Assembly: GCA_964527565.1 (NCBI GenBank)
Contig: CAZGOY010000021.1
Span: 1 to 57,282 of the forward strand
Source of the DNA: JAGXQV01 sp964527565
GTDB lineage: Bacteria > Pseudomonadota > Gammaproteobacteria > Burkholderiales > Sulfuricellaceae
Direction: 5' to 3'
DNA length: 57,282 bases
How positions within the stretch are numbered: the first letter of the stretch is position 1; each line of letters opens with the position of its first letter. The notes beneath the pieces were generated by a model. The model was not told the origin of the DNA and did not search any database. It saw only the letters and a program-made list of their open reading frames with translations. Shown piece after piece: positions 1-6,829 of this stretch. The position numbers were made by a program, and so were the translations under genes.

Positions 1-102
1 GGACGGCCTGTAAAGGAGGCAAGTGAGCGTGGAAAATAAATCTGTCCCCTTTTTGCTTTTTGTGCTTTTTGCGAAAGAAATCGTGCCGGTCTGAAGCGGG
101 AA

Positions 103-137
103 GTTCAGAACCGGGTTTTTCCACAGCTTTGTTAGGC
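103..137 (+). repeat. dispersed repeat R1, attC-like right end
   Basis: This 35-bp stretch ends in GTTAGGC, which fits the integron core-site consensus GTTRRRY. It closely matches 698-732 on the same strand and 35986-36021 on the opposite strand; the shared core reads CGGGTTTTTCYACAGC. It lies about 47 bp upstream of hicB, where the left boundary of a gene cassette would fall. No matching RYYYAAC box is visible upstream within the window, so the site is incomplete or truncated. The repeat family is seen directly; the integron interpretation is inference. Confidence 0.5.
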
Positions 138-183
138 ACCAGAGACCGAAACGGGCGACAATGCCACTTTCTAAAAGGAACTC

Positions 184-393
184 ATGATGGAACTGACCGC
201 CGTACTCACCCTCGCCGAAGAAGGCGGCTATATCGCGTTAAACCCTGAAACTGGCACCACAACAGAGGGGGAAACTGTCGAAGAGGCCATTTCTAATTTG
301 CAGGAAGCCACTGCGCTTTATCTGGCCGAGTTCCCCACCTGTTCTCCCGGCCATCCGTTGGTGACTACGTTCAGCGTTCCAGCACATGCCTAA
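184..393 (+). CDS. hicB: HicB-family antitoxin
   Basis: This is a 69-residue protein with the compact HicB fold signature: an N-terminal strand with an EEGGYIA segment, then a glycine/threonine turn and a V-EEAISNLQEAT helix. HicB neutralises the HicA mRNA interferase and usually represses its own operon. Two adjacent ATG codons occur at 184 and 187; AAGGAA at 175-180 is better spaced for 187, so the protein may be one residue shorter. The gene overlaps hicA by 8 bp in antitoxin-first order. It lacks the C-terminal DNA-binding extension of long HicB proteins, so autoregulation may be weak. Confidence 0.85.
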   Translation: MMELTAVLTLAEEGGYIALNPETGTTTEGETVEEAISNLQEATALYLAEFPTCSPGHPLVTTFSVPAHA

Positions 394-601
394 ACTTCCC
401 CACATTTCGGGCCTTACAATTGTCAAGGCACTGGAACGTTTGGGGTTCGAGAAACTTCGCCAGTCAGGAAGTCATGTGGTCATGGGGCGCAATGGAAAAG
501 GCTGCGTTGTTCCCCTGCACCGCCAAGTCAAAGTGGGTACGTTGGCTGGTTTGCTTCGTCAAGCAGGTTTATCTCCAGATGAATTCATTAAGGCGCTGTG
601 A
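386..601 (+). CDS. hicA: HicA-family mRNA interferase toxin
   Basis: This 71-residue protein has the double-stranded-RNA-binding-like HicA fold: a KALERLGFEKLRQSGSH segment followed by basic strands and KVGTLAGLLRQAGL. The conserved glycine-serine-histidine (GSH near residue 29), with the catalytic His, is intact, so the toxin is probably functional. It is translationally coupled to hicB by an 8-bp overlap. Its stop codon lies 7 bp before an RYYYAAC box, the arrangement usual for integron cassette genes. HicBA pairs are frequent cassette cargo, which fits the flanking repeats. Confidence 0.88.
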   Translation: MPKLPHISGLTIVKALERLGFEKLRQSGSHVVMGRNGKGCVVPLHRQVKVGTLAGLLRQAGLSPDEFIKAL

Positions 602-607
602 AATGTC

Positions 608-676
608 GCCCAACCCGGCAGTCACACGGGTGCTGCGCGATAAAGCCGCGCAGCGCCGGTTACCTCTACGTTGAGT
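608..676 (+). other. candidate integron attC recombination site
   Basis: The segment starts with GCCCAAC (fits RYYYAAC) and ends with GTTGAGT (fits GTTRRRY), 69 nt apart and within the normal attC length range. Between them is a perfect 8-bp hairpin, GCTGCGCG (632-639) against CGCGCAGC (647-654). Outside it is a weaker imperfect pairing of an AGTCACAC-like segment with the complement of GGTTACCTC, where the L boxes would be. It sits directly after hicA. A plain stem-loop without site function is the alternative. Confidence 0.42.
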
Positions 677-697
677 CTGGCTAGATTGGAACGAAGG

Positions 698-732
698 GTT
701 CAGAATCGGGTTTTTCTACAGCGTCGTTAAAA
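698..732 (+). repeat. dispersed repeat R2, same family as R1
   Basis: The sequence is nearly identical to R1 over the CGGGTTTTTCTACAGC core but ends in GTCGTTAAAA, so its putative core site is degenerate at the last position. The reverse complement of 35986-36021 shares TTTTCTACGGCGTCGTTA with it. It precedes a low-GC stretch with a small reading frame, so it may mark another cassette boundary. Confidence 0.5.
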
Positions 733-768
733 GTTCTTGTTACATTAACCAACGAAAGGTACTACAAA

Positions 769-873
769 ATGCTTGGAAAATTTAATTTTTCTTCATCTAG
801 CGATAACACCACAATGTCAACCACAGTTGACTATAAGAACGGTCCGTTTACTTGCAATTTAGAGCAATCTTAA
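769..873 (+). CDS. small low-GC reading frame, 34 aa, unknown
   Basis: An ATG follows GAAAGG at 754-759 and opens 34 codons ending in TAA. The product is serine/threonine/asparagine rich (starts MLGKFNF, ends CNLEQS). I recognise no family. The stretch is clearly AT-richer than the neighbouring core genes, which suggests foreign origin. It lies between repeat R2 and the IS110-like remnant, so it could be a small cassette gene or a relic of a longer gene. Coding status is uncertain. Confidence 0.28.
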   Translation: MLGKFNFSSSSDNTTMSTTVDYKNGPFTCNLEQS

Positions 874-941
874 GGTTCAGATAACTTTTAGTGGGGTTGA
901 GAGCAGGTTTCCGCCTCCCGCAAAGCCGGGGTCTTGAATTA

Positions 942-1025
942 TCACTCGATCTCCCGGTCGCATTCGGCCAACTGGGTGCCGATGAAGTCGAACATGGCTA
1001 GCACCCGCTTGAGCACAAACAGATG
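942..1025 (-). pseudogene. IS110-family transposase C-terminal remnant
   Basis: Read on the minus strand, these 84 bp give 27 residues containing LFVLKRVLAMFDFIGTQLAE and CDREIE, then TGA. This resembles a stretch of IS110-family DEDD transposases in which a helix of the form LFALKQxLxxYDFYQxxIAxCDxxIE is typical. The upstream part of the gene is missing: the frame is cut exactly where the fumarase-derived repeat begins (1027). It is a mobile-element scar rather than a gene. The assignment rests on a short motif, so confidence is moderate. Confidence 0.42.
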
Positions 1026-1026
1026 C

Positions 1027-1145
1027 TAGCCCTTCACCACCGGAATCTTGCCGATTTTCATGCGCCATTCGGCGGGGCCGGTTTCATGCACCGAGGTGCC
1101 CTGGCTGTCCACGGCCACCGTCACCGGCATGTTCTCCACGGTAAA
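1027..1145 (-). pseudogene. duplicated 3' end of the class I fumarase gene
   Basis: These 119 bp match 1647-1765, the 3' end of the intact fumarase gene, at 117 positions with a constant offset of 620 bp. Differences are at 1048 and 1113. Each causes an amino-acid change (Arg to Lys and Lys to Gln in the terminal 38 residues), and the copy ends in TAG instead of TAA. The copy has no start, is joined upstream to unrelated DNA, and cannot encode fumarase. It flanks the antitoxin gene at 1164 and abuts the IS110-like remnant. Confidence 0.9.
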
Positions 1146-1163
1146 GCGGAAGGATAACGCACC

Positions 1164-1562
1164 ATGAAATGCCCTGCTTGTGGCTTTGATGAAATGAAAC
1201 ACCAGAACTGGGACAAAGTGGTGTCTTATCTGGGGAAGGCGGTAACCGTTCACGACGTTTCGGGATTCCGTTGCCCCGAATGCGGCGAAGCGGTCTTTGA
1301 CGATGAGAGCTATGACCGCGTTGCCGCTGCCGGCGATGCCTTGGTCAAGGCTGCCAGGAAATCCAATCCACCGGAAGTCAGGATCATTCGCGAGAAGTTG
1401 GGGCTGACTCAAGCGGAGGCGGGGAAAGTGTTCGGCGGCGGCGTCAATGCGTTTTCGCGATATGAACGCGGCGCCGCCAAACCAAGCGCCACGATGAGGA
1501 AACTGCTTAAGGTGGTCGAGCACCATCCTGAGCTGATTCAGGAAATCGCAGAGATTTCTTAG
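1164..1562 (+). CDS. MqsA-like antitoxin (YgiT zinc finger plus HTH), orphan
   Basis: The 132-residue protein has an N-terminal zinc-binding domain with CPAC (residues 4-7) and CPEC (near 37-40) pairs. A C-terminal XRE-type helix-turn-helix follows (REKLGLTQAEAGKVFGGG, then NAFSRYERG). This is the architecture of MqsA, the antitoxin and transcriptional repressor partnered with the MqsR mRNA interferase. AAGGAT lies upstream at a usable distance from the ATG. No mqsR-like gene precedes it; the place it would occupy is filled by the duplicated fumarase end and the IS110-like remnant, so the toxin appears lost by rearrangement. Confidence 0.82.
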   Translation: MKCPACGFDEMKHQNWDKVVSYLGKAVTVHDVSGFRCPECGEAVFDDESYDRVAAAGDALVKAARKSNPPEVRIIREKLGLTQAEAGKVFGGGVNAFSRYERGAAKPSATMRKLLKVVEHHPELIQEIAEIS

Positions 1563-1645
1563 CGTATTTATCGAGAGGAAAGTCGGCCTCCGCAAACTGC
1601 GGTGGGCAGATAAAACCCCTGCCAGGTATGCGGGCAAAACTGATT

Positions 1646-3163
1646 TTAGCCCTTCACCACCGGAATCCTGCCGATTTTCATGCGCCATTCGGCGGGGCCG
1701 GTTTCATGCACCGAGGTGCCCTTGCTGTCCACGGCCACCGTCACCGGCATGTTCTCCACGGTAAATTCATAGATCGCCTCCATGCCCAGTTCGGGGAAAG
1801 CCAGCACTTTCGAGGCCTTGATCGCCTTGGCCACCAGATAGGCCGCGCCGCCCACCGCCATGAGATACACCGCGCGGTGCTTCTTGATGGCGGCGATGCC
1901 GCTCGGGCCGCGCTCGCCCTTGCCGACCATGCCGAGCAGGCCGGTTTCGCCCAGCATCATTTCGGTGAATTTGTCCATGCGCGTGGCGGTGGTGGGGCCG
2001 GCCGGGCCGACTACTTCGTCGCGCACCGGATCGACCGGGCCGACGTAGTAAATGAAGCGCCCGCTGAAATCCACCGGCAGCTTTTCGCCTTTGCCCAGCA
2101 GGTCGGCGATACGCTTGTGCGCGGCGTCGCGCCCGGTGAGCAGTTTCCCCGACAGCAGCAGGTTTTCGCCGGGCTGCCAGGCGGCGATGTCTTCCCGCGT
2201 CACCGTGTCGAGGTTCACCCGGCGCGCATCGGCGGCCGGCTGCCAGTCGACTTTCGGCCACCGGCTCAGGTCGGGCGGCGTCAATAGTGCCGGGCCGCTG
2301 CCGTCCAGGGTGAAATGAATGTGGCGGGTGGCCGCGCAGTTGGGAATCATGCCCACCGGCAGGCCGGCGGCGTGGGTGGGGTAATCGCGGATCTTCACGT
2401 CGAGCACGGTGGTCAGGCCGCCCAGCCCCTGTGCGCCGATGCCCAGCGCGTTGACCTTTTCATACAGTTCCAGGCGCAGTTCCTCGATGCGGTTTTGCGC
2501 GCCGCGCGCCTTTAGTTCGTGGATGTCGACCGGCTCCATCAACGCCTCCTTGGCCAGCAGCAGCGCCTTTTCCGCCGTGCCGCCGATGCCCAGCCCCAGT
2601 ATCCCCGGCGGACACCAGCCCGCACCCATGGTCGGGACGGTTTTCAACACCCAGTCGACGATGGAGTCGGACGGGTTGAGCATGACGAACTTGGCCTTGT
2701 TTTCCGAGCCGCCGCCCTTGGCGGCCAGGGTGATTTCCACCTTGTCGCCGGGCACGATGTCATAGTGAATCACCGCCGGAGTGTTGTCGCGCGTGTTGCG
2801 GCGCGCGCCCGCCGGGTCGGCCAGCACCGAGGCGCGCAACACGTTGTCTGGATGCAGGTAGGCACGGCGCACGCCTTCGTTGATCGCATCATTGAGGTTC
2901 ATGCCGCTCTCCCAGCGCACGTCCATACCCATCTTGACCAGCGCCACCACGATGCCGGTATCCTGGCAGATCGGGCGGCGCCCCTCGGCGCTCATGCGCG
3001 AGTTGGTAAGAATCTGGGCGATGGCGTCTTTCGCCGCCGGCGACTGTTCGGCTTCATAAGCCTTGCCCAGCGCCTGGATATAGTCGAGCGGATGGTAGTA
3101 GGAAATGTATTGCAGCGCGTCGGCGACGCTGGCGATGAGGTCTTCCTGCTTGATGGTGGTCAT
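1646..3163 (-). CDS. fumA: fumarate hydratase class I (iron-sulfur)
   Basis: The 505-residue protein is a full-length class I, oxygen-sensitive [4Fe-4S] fumarase interconverting fumarate and malate in the cytosolic TCA cycle. N-terminal catalytic segment: SAEGRRPICQDTGI with one cluster cysteine, GMNLNDAINEGVRRAY, and GWCPPGILGLGIGGTAEKA with a second cysteine. The third cluster cysteine is in PNCAATRHIHF. The C-terminal beta domain carries GPTTATRMDKF and ENMPVTVAVD. The start ATG follows AGGAA. Its last 119 bp are duplicated at 1027-1145, so this end was involved in a rearrangement, but this copy is intact. Confidence 0.93.
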   Translation of the reverse strand: MTTIKQEDLIASVADALQYISYYHPLDYIQALGKAYEAEQSPAAKDAIAQILTNSRMSAEGRRPICQDTGIVVALVKMGMDVRWESGMNLNDAINEGVRRAYLHPDNVLRASVLADPAGARRNTRDNTPAVIHYDIVPGDKVEITLAAKGGGSENKAKFVMLNPSDSIVDWVLKTVPTMGAGWCPPGILGLGIGGTAEKALLLAKEALMEPVDIHELKARGAQNRIEELRLELYEKVNALGIGAQGLGGLTTVLDVKIRDYPTHAAGLPVGMIPNCAATRHIHFTLDGSGPALLTPPDLSRWPKVDWQPAADARRVNLDTVTREDIAAWQPGENLLLSGKLLTGRDAAHKRIADLLGKGEKLPVDFSGRFIYYVGPVDPVRDEVVGPAGPTTATRMDKFTEMMLGETGLLGMVGKGERGPSGIAAIKKHRAVYLMAVGGAAYLVAKAIKASKVLAFPELGMEAIYEFTVENMPVTVAVDSKGTSVHETGPAEWRMKIGRIPVVKG

Positions 3164-3233
3164 GGTCGGGGTTCCTAACGATACGAGCTGAAATAGTCGG
3201 CGAGTTGCCGTTAAGAATAGCCCCCTGTCGCGT

Positions 3234-3254
3234 GTGCCGCAACGTTGGCGGCAC
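3234..3254. repeat. 7-bp perfect stem in the fumarase-ppa intergenic region
   Basis: GTGCCGC (3234-3240) pairs with GCGGCAC (3248-3254) around a 7-nt loop. It lies about 70 bp upstream of the fumarase start, between divergent fumarase and ppa, so it could be in the fumarase leader or be an operator. There is no T-tract for a terminator. Apart from this stem and the ppa -10 box I see nothing else in the 293-bp gap. Confidence 0.35.
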
Positions 3255-3421
3255 TTCTATTCGGCGCGCGCTTCGCGATTTCATGAAATACAGCAACACC
3301 CTCGACTGGCCGGTGGCGGAATTGGACTGCCAAAAGCAGGTGCGGAGTGAATGGGAGTGAGGGTGGCTCTTGACGGACGCTCCGCCATATTTCCACATTA
3401 GGATCATGGTGATAAAGCCCG

Positions 3422-3427
3422 TATAAT
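3422..3427 (+). promoter_or_regulatory. probable -10 box for ppa
   Basis: A consensus TATAAT lies 30 bp upstream of the ppa ATG. The -35 region at proper spacing (TAGGAT near 3399-3404) is weak. The -10 assignment is reasonable; the full promoter is inferred. Confidence 0.5.
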
Positions 3428-3456
3428 CGCCGACTTTATTTTTCCGGGGCGGGGCC

Positions 3457-4005
3457 ATGGGATTGGATAGAGTACCTTCAGGACGTGATTTACCCAACGA
3501 TTTCAACGTGATCGTCGAAATCCCCATGCACGGCGAGCCGGTGAAGTACGAGGTCGACAAGGAAACCGGTTCCATGTTCGTCGACCGTTTCATGAACACC
3601 GCCATGCACTATCCCTGCAACTACGGCTATATTCCCCACACCCTGTCCGAGGACGGCGACCCGGTGGACGTGCTGGTGATTACCCCGGTGCCGCTGCTGA
3701 CCGGCGTGGTGGTGCGCTGCCGCCCGGTGGGCATGCTGAAGATGGAAGACGAAGCCGGCAAGGACGCCAAGGTGCTGGCGGTGCCGGTGGACAAACTTTC
3801 CACCCTGTATCGCGGGCTGGTTTCCTTCCGCGAACTGCCGCAGGTGGTGCTGGCGCAGATCGCCCATTTCTTCGAGCACTACAAGGATCTCGAACCCAAC
3901 AAGTGGGTCAAGGTCGACGGTTGGGTCGGCCCCGAGGAAGCCAAGCAGGAGATCATGAGCGGCGTGGCACGCTATCAGGAAGCGGCCGACAAGCCGATGT
4001 TTTAA
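3457..4005 (+). CDS. ppa: inorganic pyrophosphatase (family I)
   Basis: The 182-residue protein hydrolyses pyrophosphate to phosphate in the cytosol, pulling biosynthetic reactions forward. Family I signatures: GSMFVDRFMNTAMHYPCNYG, then the metal-binding EDGDPVDVLV box with its aspartates. The ATG is chosen by length and by the conserved start of the domain. The gene is monocistronic: promoter upstream, strong intrinsic terminator at 4033-4071. Confidence 0.95.
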   Translation: MGLDRVPSGRDLPNDFNVIVEIPMHGEPVKYEVDKETGSMFVDRFMNTAMHYPCNYGYIPHTLSEDGDPVDVLVITPVPLLTGVVVRCRPVGMLKMEDEAGKDAKVLAVPVDKLSTLYRGLVSFRELPQVVLAQIAHFFEHYKDLEPNKWVKVDGWVGPEEAKQEIMSGVARYQEAADKPMF

Positions 4006-4032
4006 GGCGGCTATCTGGGCAGCGGATTCCGC

Positions 4033-4071
4033 AAACGGCTGGTGAGCGTTCAACGCCATCAGCCGTTTTTT
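4033..4071 (+). terminator. intrinsic terminator after ppa
   Basis: The stem AAACGGCTG (4033-4041) pairs with CAGCCGTTT (4060-4068), with further pairing inside, and runs into TTTTTT. It lies 28 bp after the ppa stop and separates ppa from the ccm operon. Confidence 0.85.
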
Positions 4072-4179
4072 CGCTCTGTTGCGCTATACTGCCCGCCATG
4101 TCGGCCGCATTCGATCATCCCTGTCTGAACCTTTCCTCATGCCCTTCCAGGCGTGCGGAAGCTTGGTAAGCCCCGCCTC

Positions 4180-4794
4180 ATGCTGGAAGCAATAAACTTG
4201 GCCTGCGAGCGCGGCGAACGCACCCTGTTTCACCACCTGAGTTTTGACCTGCAAGAAGGCCAGGCCTTGCTGGTGCAAGGCGCCAACGGCAGCGGCAAGA
4301 CCAGCCTGCTGCGCATGGTGTGCGGCCTGCTTGCGCCTGCTGCGGGAGAAATCCGCTGGCGCGGCGCGCCCACTCAGCGCGAGCGTACGGCTTTTCATGC
4401 CGAAACCGCCTATTTCGGCCACATGCCGGCGGTGAAGGACGAATTGAGCGCGCTCGAAAATCTCGATTTCACCTGCCGCCTTGGCGGACATCCGCGCGCG
4501 CGCGGCGAACTGGAGGAGGCGCTGGCACGCATGGGGCTGGCGCACTGCCTGGATCTGCCGGTCAAGGCCCTGTCGCAGGGGCAGCGCCGCCGCGTGGCGC
4601 TGGCGCGCCTCAAGCTTTCGAAAGCCGCGCTGTGGGTGCTGGACGAGCCGCTCACCGCGCTCGACCAGGCTGCCGCGCAAGAAGTGCAGACGCTGATCGG
4701 CGCGCATCTGCAAGGCGGCGGCATGGCGCTGCTGACCACCCATCAGCCGCTGACCCTGCCGGGTTGCGAACCCGGCGTGCTGGCCCTCTCATGA
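4180..4794 (+). CDS. ccmA: cytochrome c maturation ATP-binding protein CcmA
   Basis: The roughly 204-residue ABC ATPase of the CcmABCD complex drives release of holo-CcmE during periplasmic haem handling. Visible: Walker A GANGSGKTS, signature LSQGQRRRVALARL, Walker B ALWVLDEPLTALD and a late switch histidine in TTHQ. The ATG at 4180 (MLEAINLAC) is preferred over an in-frame ATG at 4153, because the ABC domain begins there. It is the first gene of a nine-gene operon; its stop overlaps the ccmB start as ATGA. Confidence 0.93.
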   Translation: MLEAINLACERGERTLFHHLSFDLQEGQALLVQGANGSGKTSLLRMVCGLLAPAAGEIRWRGAPTQRERTAFHAETAYFGHMPAVKDELSALENLDFTCRLGGHPRARGELEEALARMGLAHCLDLPVKALSQGQRRRVALARLKLSKAALWVLDEPLTALDQAAAQEVQTLIGAHLQGGGMALLTTHQPLTLPGCEPGVLALS

Positions 4795-5456
4795 ATCTGC
4801 TCACGGCTTTGTTAAAGCGGGAATTGACCCTGGCGTTGCGGCGGCGCGGCGACGTGCTGGCCGTGCTGTTCTTTTTCGTCATCGTCGCCAGCCTGTTTCC
4901 GCTCGGCGTCGGCCCGGAGCCGCAACTGCTGCGCCTGATGGGCGGCGGCGTGGTGTGGGTGGCGGCCTTGCTGGCGGCCATGCTGTCGCTGGGACGGCTG
5001 TTTGCCGCCGACCATGCCGATGGCACCCTGGAACAATTGATGCTGGCGCCTGTCCATCCGGTGGCGTGGGTGAGCGGCAAGATCGCCGGGCACTGGCTGA
5101 CCAGCGGCGTGCCGCTGATATTCATGGCGCCGGTGCTGGGAATCCAGTTCGGCCTGCCGGGCGAGGCGCTGGCGGCACTCATGCTTTCGCTGCTGCTCGG
5201 CACGCCGGTGCTGTCGGTGATCGGCGCCATTGGTGCTGCGCTGACGCTGGGCTTGCGCGGCGGCGGCGTGCTGGTGTCGCTGCTGGTGCTGCCGCTCTAC
5301 GTCCCGGTGCTGATTTTCGGCGCGGGCGCAGTGGATGGCGCGCTCTCCGGCTTGGGGGCTGAGGCCCACCTGTCGCTGCTGGGCGGCGTACTGATCCTCT
5401 CCCTGATGCTCGCACCCTGGGCCTGCGCGGCAGCCTTGCGCATTTCAACGGAATGA
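4791..5456 (+). CDS. ccmB: haem exporter membrane subunit CcmB
   Basis: The 221-residue inner-membrane protein has about six hydrophobic segments and is the permease partner of CcmA in System I cytochrome c biogenesis. It begins MNLLTALLKRELTLALRRRG, the typical CcmB amphipathic start. The segment after it contains FFFVIVASLFPLGVGPEP, a family hallmark. The ATG overlaps the ccmA stop by 4 bp, implying coupled translation. Confidence 0.92.
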   Translation: MNLLTALLKRELTLALRRRGDVLAVLFFFVIVASLFPLGVGPEPQLLRLMGGGVVWVAALLAAMLSLGRLFAADHADGTLEQLMLAPVHPVAWVSGKIAGHWLTSGVPLIFMAPVLGIQFGLPGEALAALMLSLLLGTPVLSVIGAIGAALTLGLRGGGVLVSLLVLPLYVPVLIFGAGAVDGALSGLGAEAHLSLLGGVLILSLMLAPWACAAALRISTE

Positions 5457-5466
5457 CGATGAAACG

Positions 5467-6201
5467 ATGAACTGGTACCAATACGCCTCCCCACCGGCTT
5501 TTTACCATCTGGCCGGAAAAATGATCCCCTGGTTCTACGCGGCGGCGGCCCTGCTGTGCGCGGCGGGGCTATATATCGGCTTTTTTCTCGCCCCCACCGA
5601 TTTCCAGCAGGGCGAAGCCTACCGCATCATTTTCATCCACGTGCCCGCCGCCTGGATGTCGATGTTCATCTACGTGGTGATGGCGTTCTGGGGCGCCATC
5701 GGCCTGGCCTTCAACACCCGCCTGTCGTTCATGCTGGCCAGCGCGCTGGCACCCACCGGGGCCATGTTGACCTTCGTCGCGCTGCTCACCGGCGCGCTGT
5801 GGGGCAAGCCGATGTGGGGCGCCTGGTGGGTGTGGGATGCGCGCCTGACTTCCTCGCTGCTGCTGTTCTTCCTCTACCTGGGCTACATGGCCCTGCAATC
5901 GGCCATCGACGACCCGCGCCGCGCCGACCGCGCCGGGGCGTTGATCGCGCTGGTCGGCGTGGTCAACGTGCCGGTGATCTATTTTTCCGTGAAATGGTGG
6001 AACACCCTGCATCAGGGCGCTTCAGTCAGCCTTTCCAAGGCACCGAGCATGGCCTCCATCATGCTGGCCGGGATGCTGGTGATGGCGCTGGCCGCCTGGA
6101 TGTACGCCATCGCGGCGGCGCTGTCGCGGGCGCGCAGCATTATCCTCGAACGAGAACGCCATGCCCCGTGGGTGGCACAACTGCTGGAGAAGGAACCATG
6201 A
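5467..6201 (+). CDS. ccmC: haem delivery protein CcmC
   Basis: The 244-residue, six-helix inner-membrane protein of the haem-handling superfamily presents haem to CcmE. The periplasmic tryptophan-rich WWD motif is visible as GAWWVWDARLTS, with conserved histidines in IFIHVPAAW and near WWNTLHQG. It starts 10 bp after ccmB and overlaps ccmD by 4 bp. Length and motif order are normal. Confidence 0.95.
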   Translation: MNWYQYASPPAFYHLAGKMIPWFYAAAALLCAAGLYIGFFLAPTDFQQGEAYRIIFIHVPAAWMSMFIYVVMAFWGAIGLAFNTRLSFMLASALAPTGAMLTFVALLTGALWGKPMWGAWWVWDARLTSSLLLFFLYLGYMALQSAIDDPRRADRAGALIALVGVVNVPVIYFSVKWWNTLHQGASVSLSKAPSMASIMLAGMLVMALAAWMYAIAAALSRARSIILERERHAPWVAQLLEKEP

Positions 6202-6377
6202 GCTGGGGCAGCGTGTCCGAGTTTCTTCACATGGGCGGCTACGGCCTGTACGTATGGGTTTCATTCGGCGTGACGGCCTTGCTGGTGGTGGGAGAACTCG
6301 CGCTGCTGGCGCAACATCGCCGCCGTGCGCTGAACCTGGTGCGGCGCACAGTGAAATTCGACAAGGAAATAAATTAG
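6198..6377 (+). CDS. ccmD: haem exporter protein CcmD
   Basis: This 59-residue single-pass membrane protein (VSFGVTALLVVGELALL hydrophobic core followed by a basic RRRALNLVRR tail) bridges CcmC and CcmE and helps release haem-loaded CcmE. The N-terminal FLHMGGYGLYVW matches the CcmD pattern. The ATG overlaps the ccmC stop as ATGA. It is too short for homology alone to be decisive, but position and topology fit. Confidence 0.88.
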   Translation: MSWGSVSEFLHMGGYGLYVWVSFGVTALLVVGELALLAQHRRRALNLVRRTVKFDKEIN

Positions 6378-6382
6378 TGACG

Positions 6383-6829
6383 ATGAAAGCGCGGCATAAA
6401 AAACTCTTGCTGGTCGCCGTGGCGCTGCTGGGCCTGGGCGCGGTGGCCGCTCTGGTGCTCAACGCCTTCCAGAGCAACCTGGTGTTTTTCTTCAGCCCGA
6501 CCCAGGTGGTGCGCGGCGAGGCGCCGCAAGGTCGCGCCTTCCGTATCGGCGGGCTGGTCGAAGACGGCAGCCTGAAGCGCCAGCCGGACGGCATGACGGT
6601 GCATTTTCGCATCACCGACACCGCGCACACTATCCCGGTCACCTACCACGATGTGCTGCCCGACCTGTTCAAGGAAGGCAAGGGCGTGGTGGCGGAAGGG
6701 CGCATGGACGGCAACACCTTCGCCGCCACCCAGGTGCTCGCCAAGCACGATGAAAACTACATGCCGCCGGAAGCCGCCCACGCTTTGGAACAGGCGGAAA
6801 AGGCGCAGAAAACGGTGGTGCCGCAATGA
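6383..6829 (+). CDS. ccmE: haem chaperone CcmE
   Basis: The 148-residue membrane-anchored periplasmic protein covalently holds haem before transfer to CcmF. One N-terminal helix (LLLVAVALLGLGAVAALVL) is followed by an OB-fold. The haem-binding histidine lies in LAKHDENYMPP, with the downstream tyrosine ligand. An in-frame GTG two codons earlier is possible, but ATG 6383 is preferred. The 3' end overlaps ccmF by 4 bp. Confidence 0.94.
   Translation: MKARHKKLLLVAVALLGLGAVAALVLNAFQSNLVFFFSPTQVVRGEAPQGRAFRIGGLVEDGSLKRQPDGMTVHFRITDTAHTIPVTYHDVLPDLFKEGKGVVAEGRMDGNTFAATQVLAKHDENYMPPEAAHALEQAEKAQKTVVPQ

Noticed and set aside
877..1688. Two minus-strand frames at 877-1068 and 1026-1688 starting with the same 14 residues
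   Set aside because: The shared start comes from the duplicated fumarase end read in another frame; the longer frame also runs antisense through mqsA. Neither shows a family match.
1628..3178. Long plus-strand frames opposite the fumarase gene
   Set aside because: They are His/Arg/Gly-rich antisense shadows of a GC-rich coding sequence.
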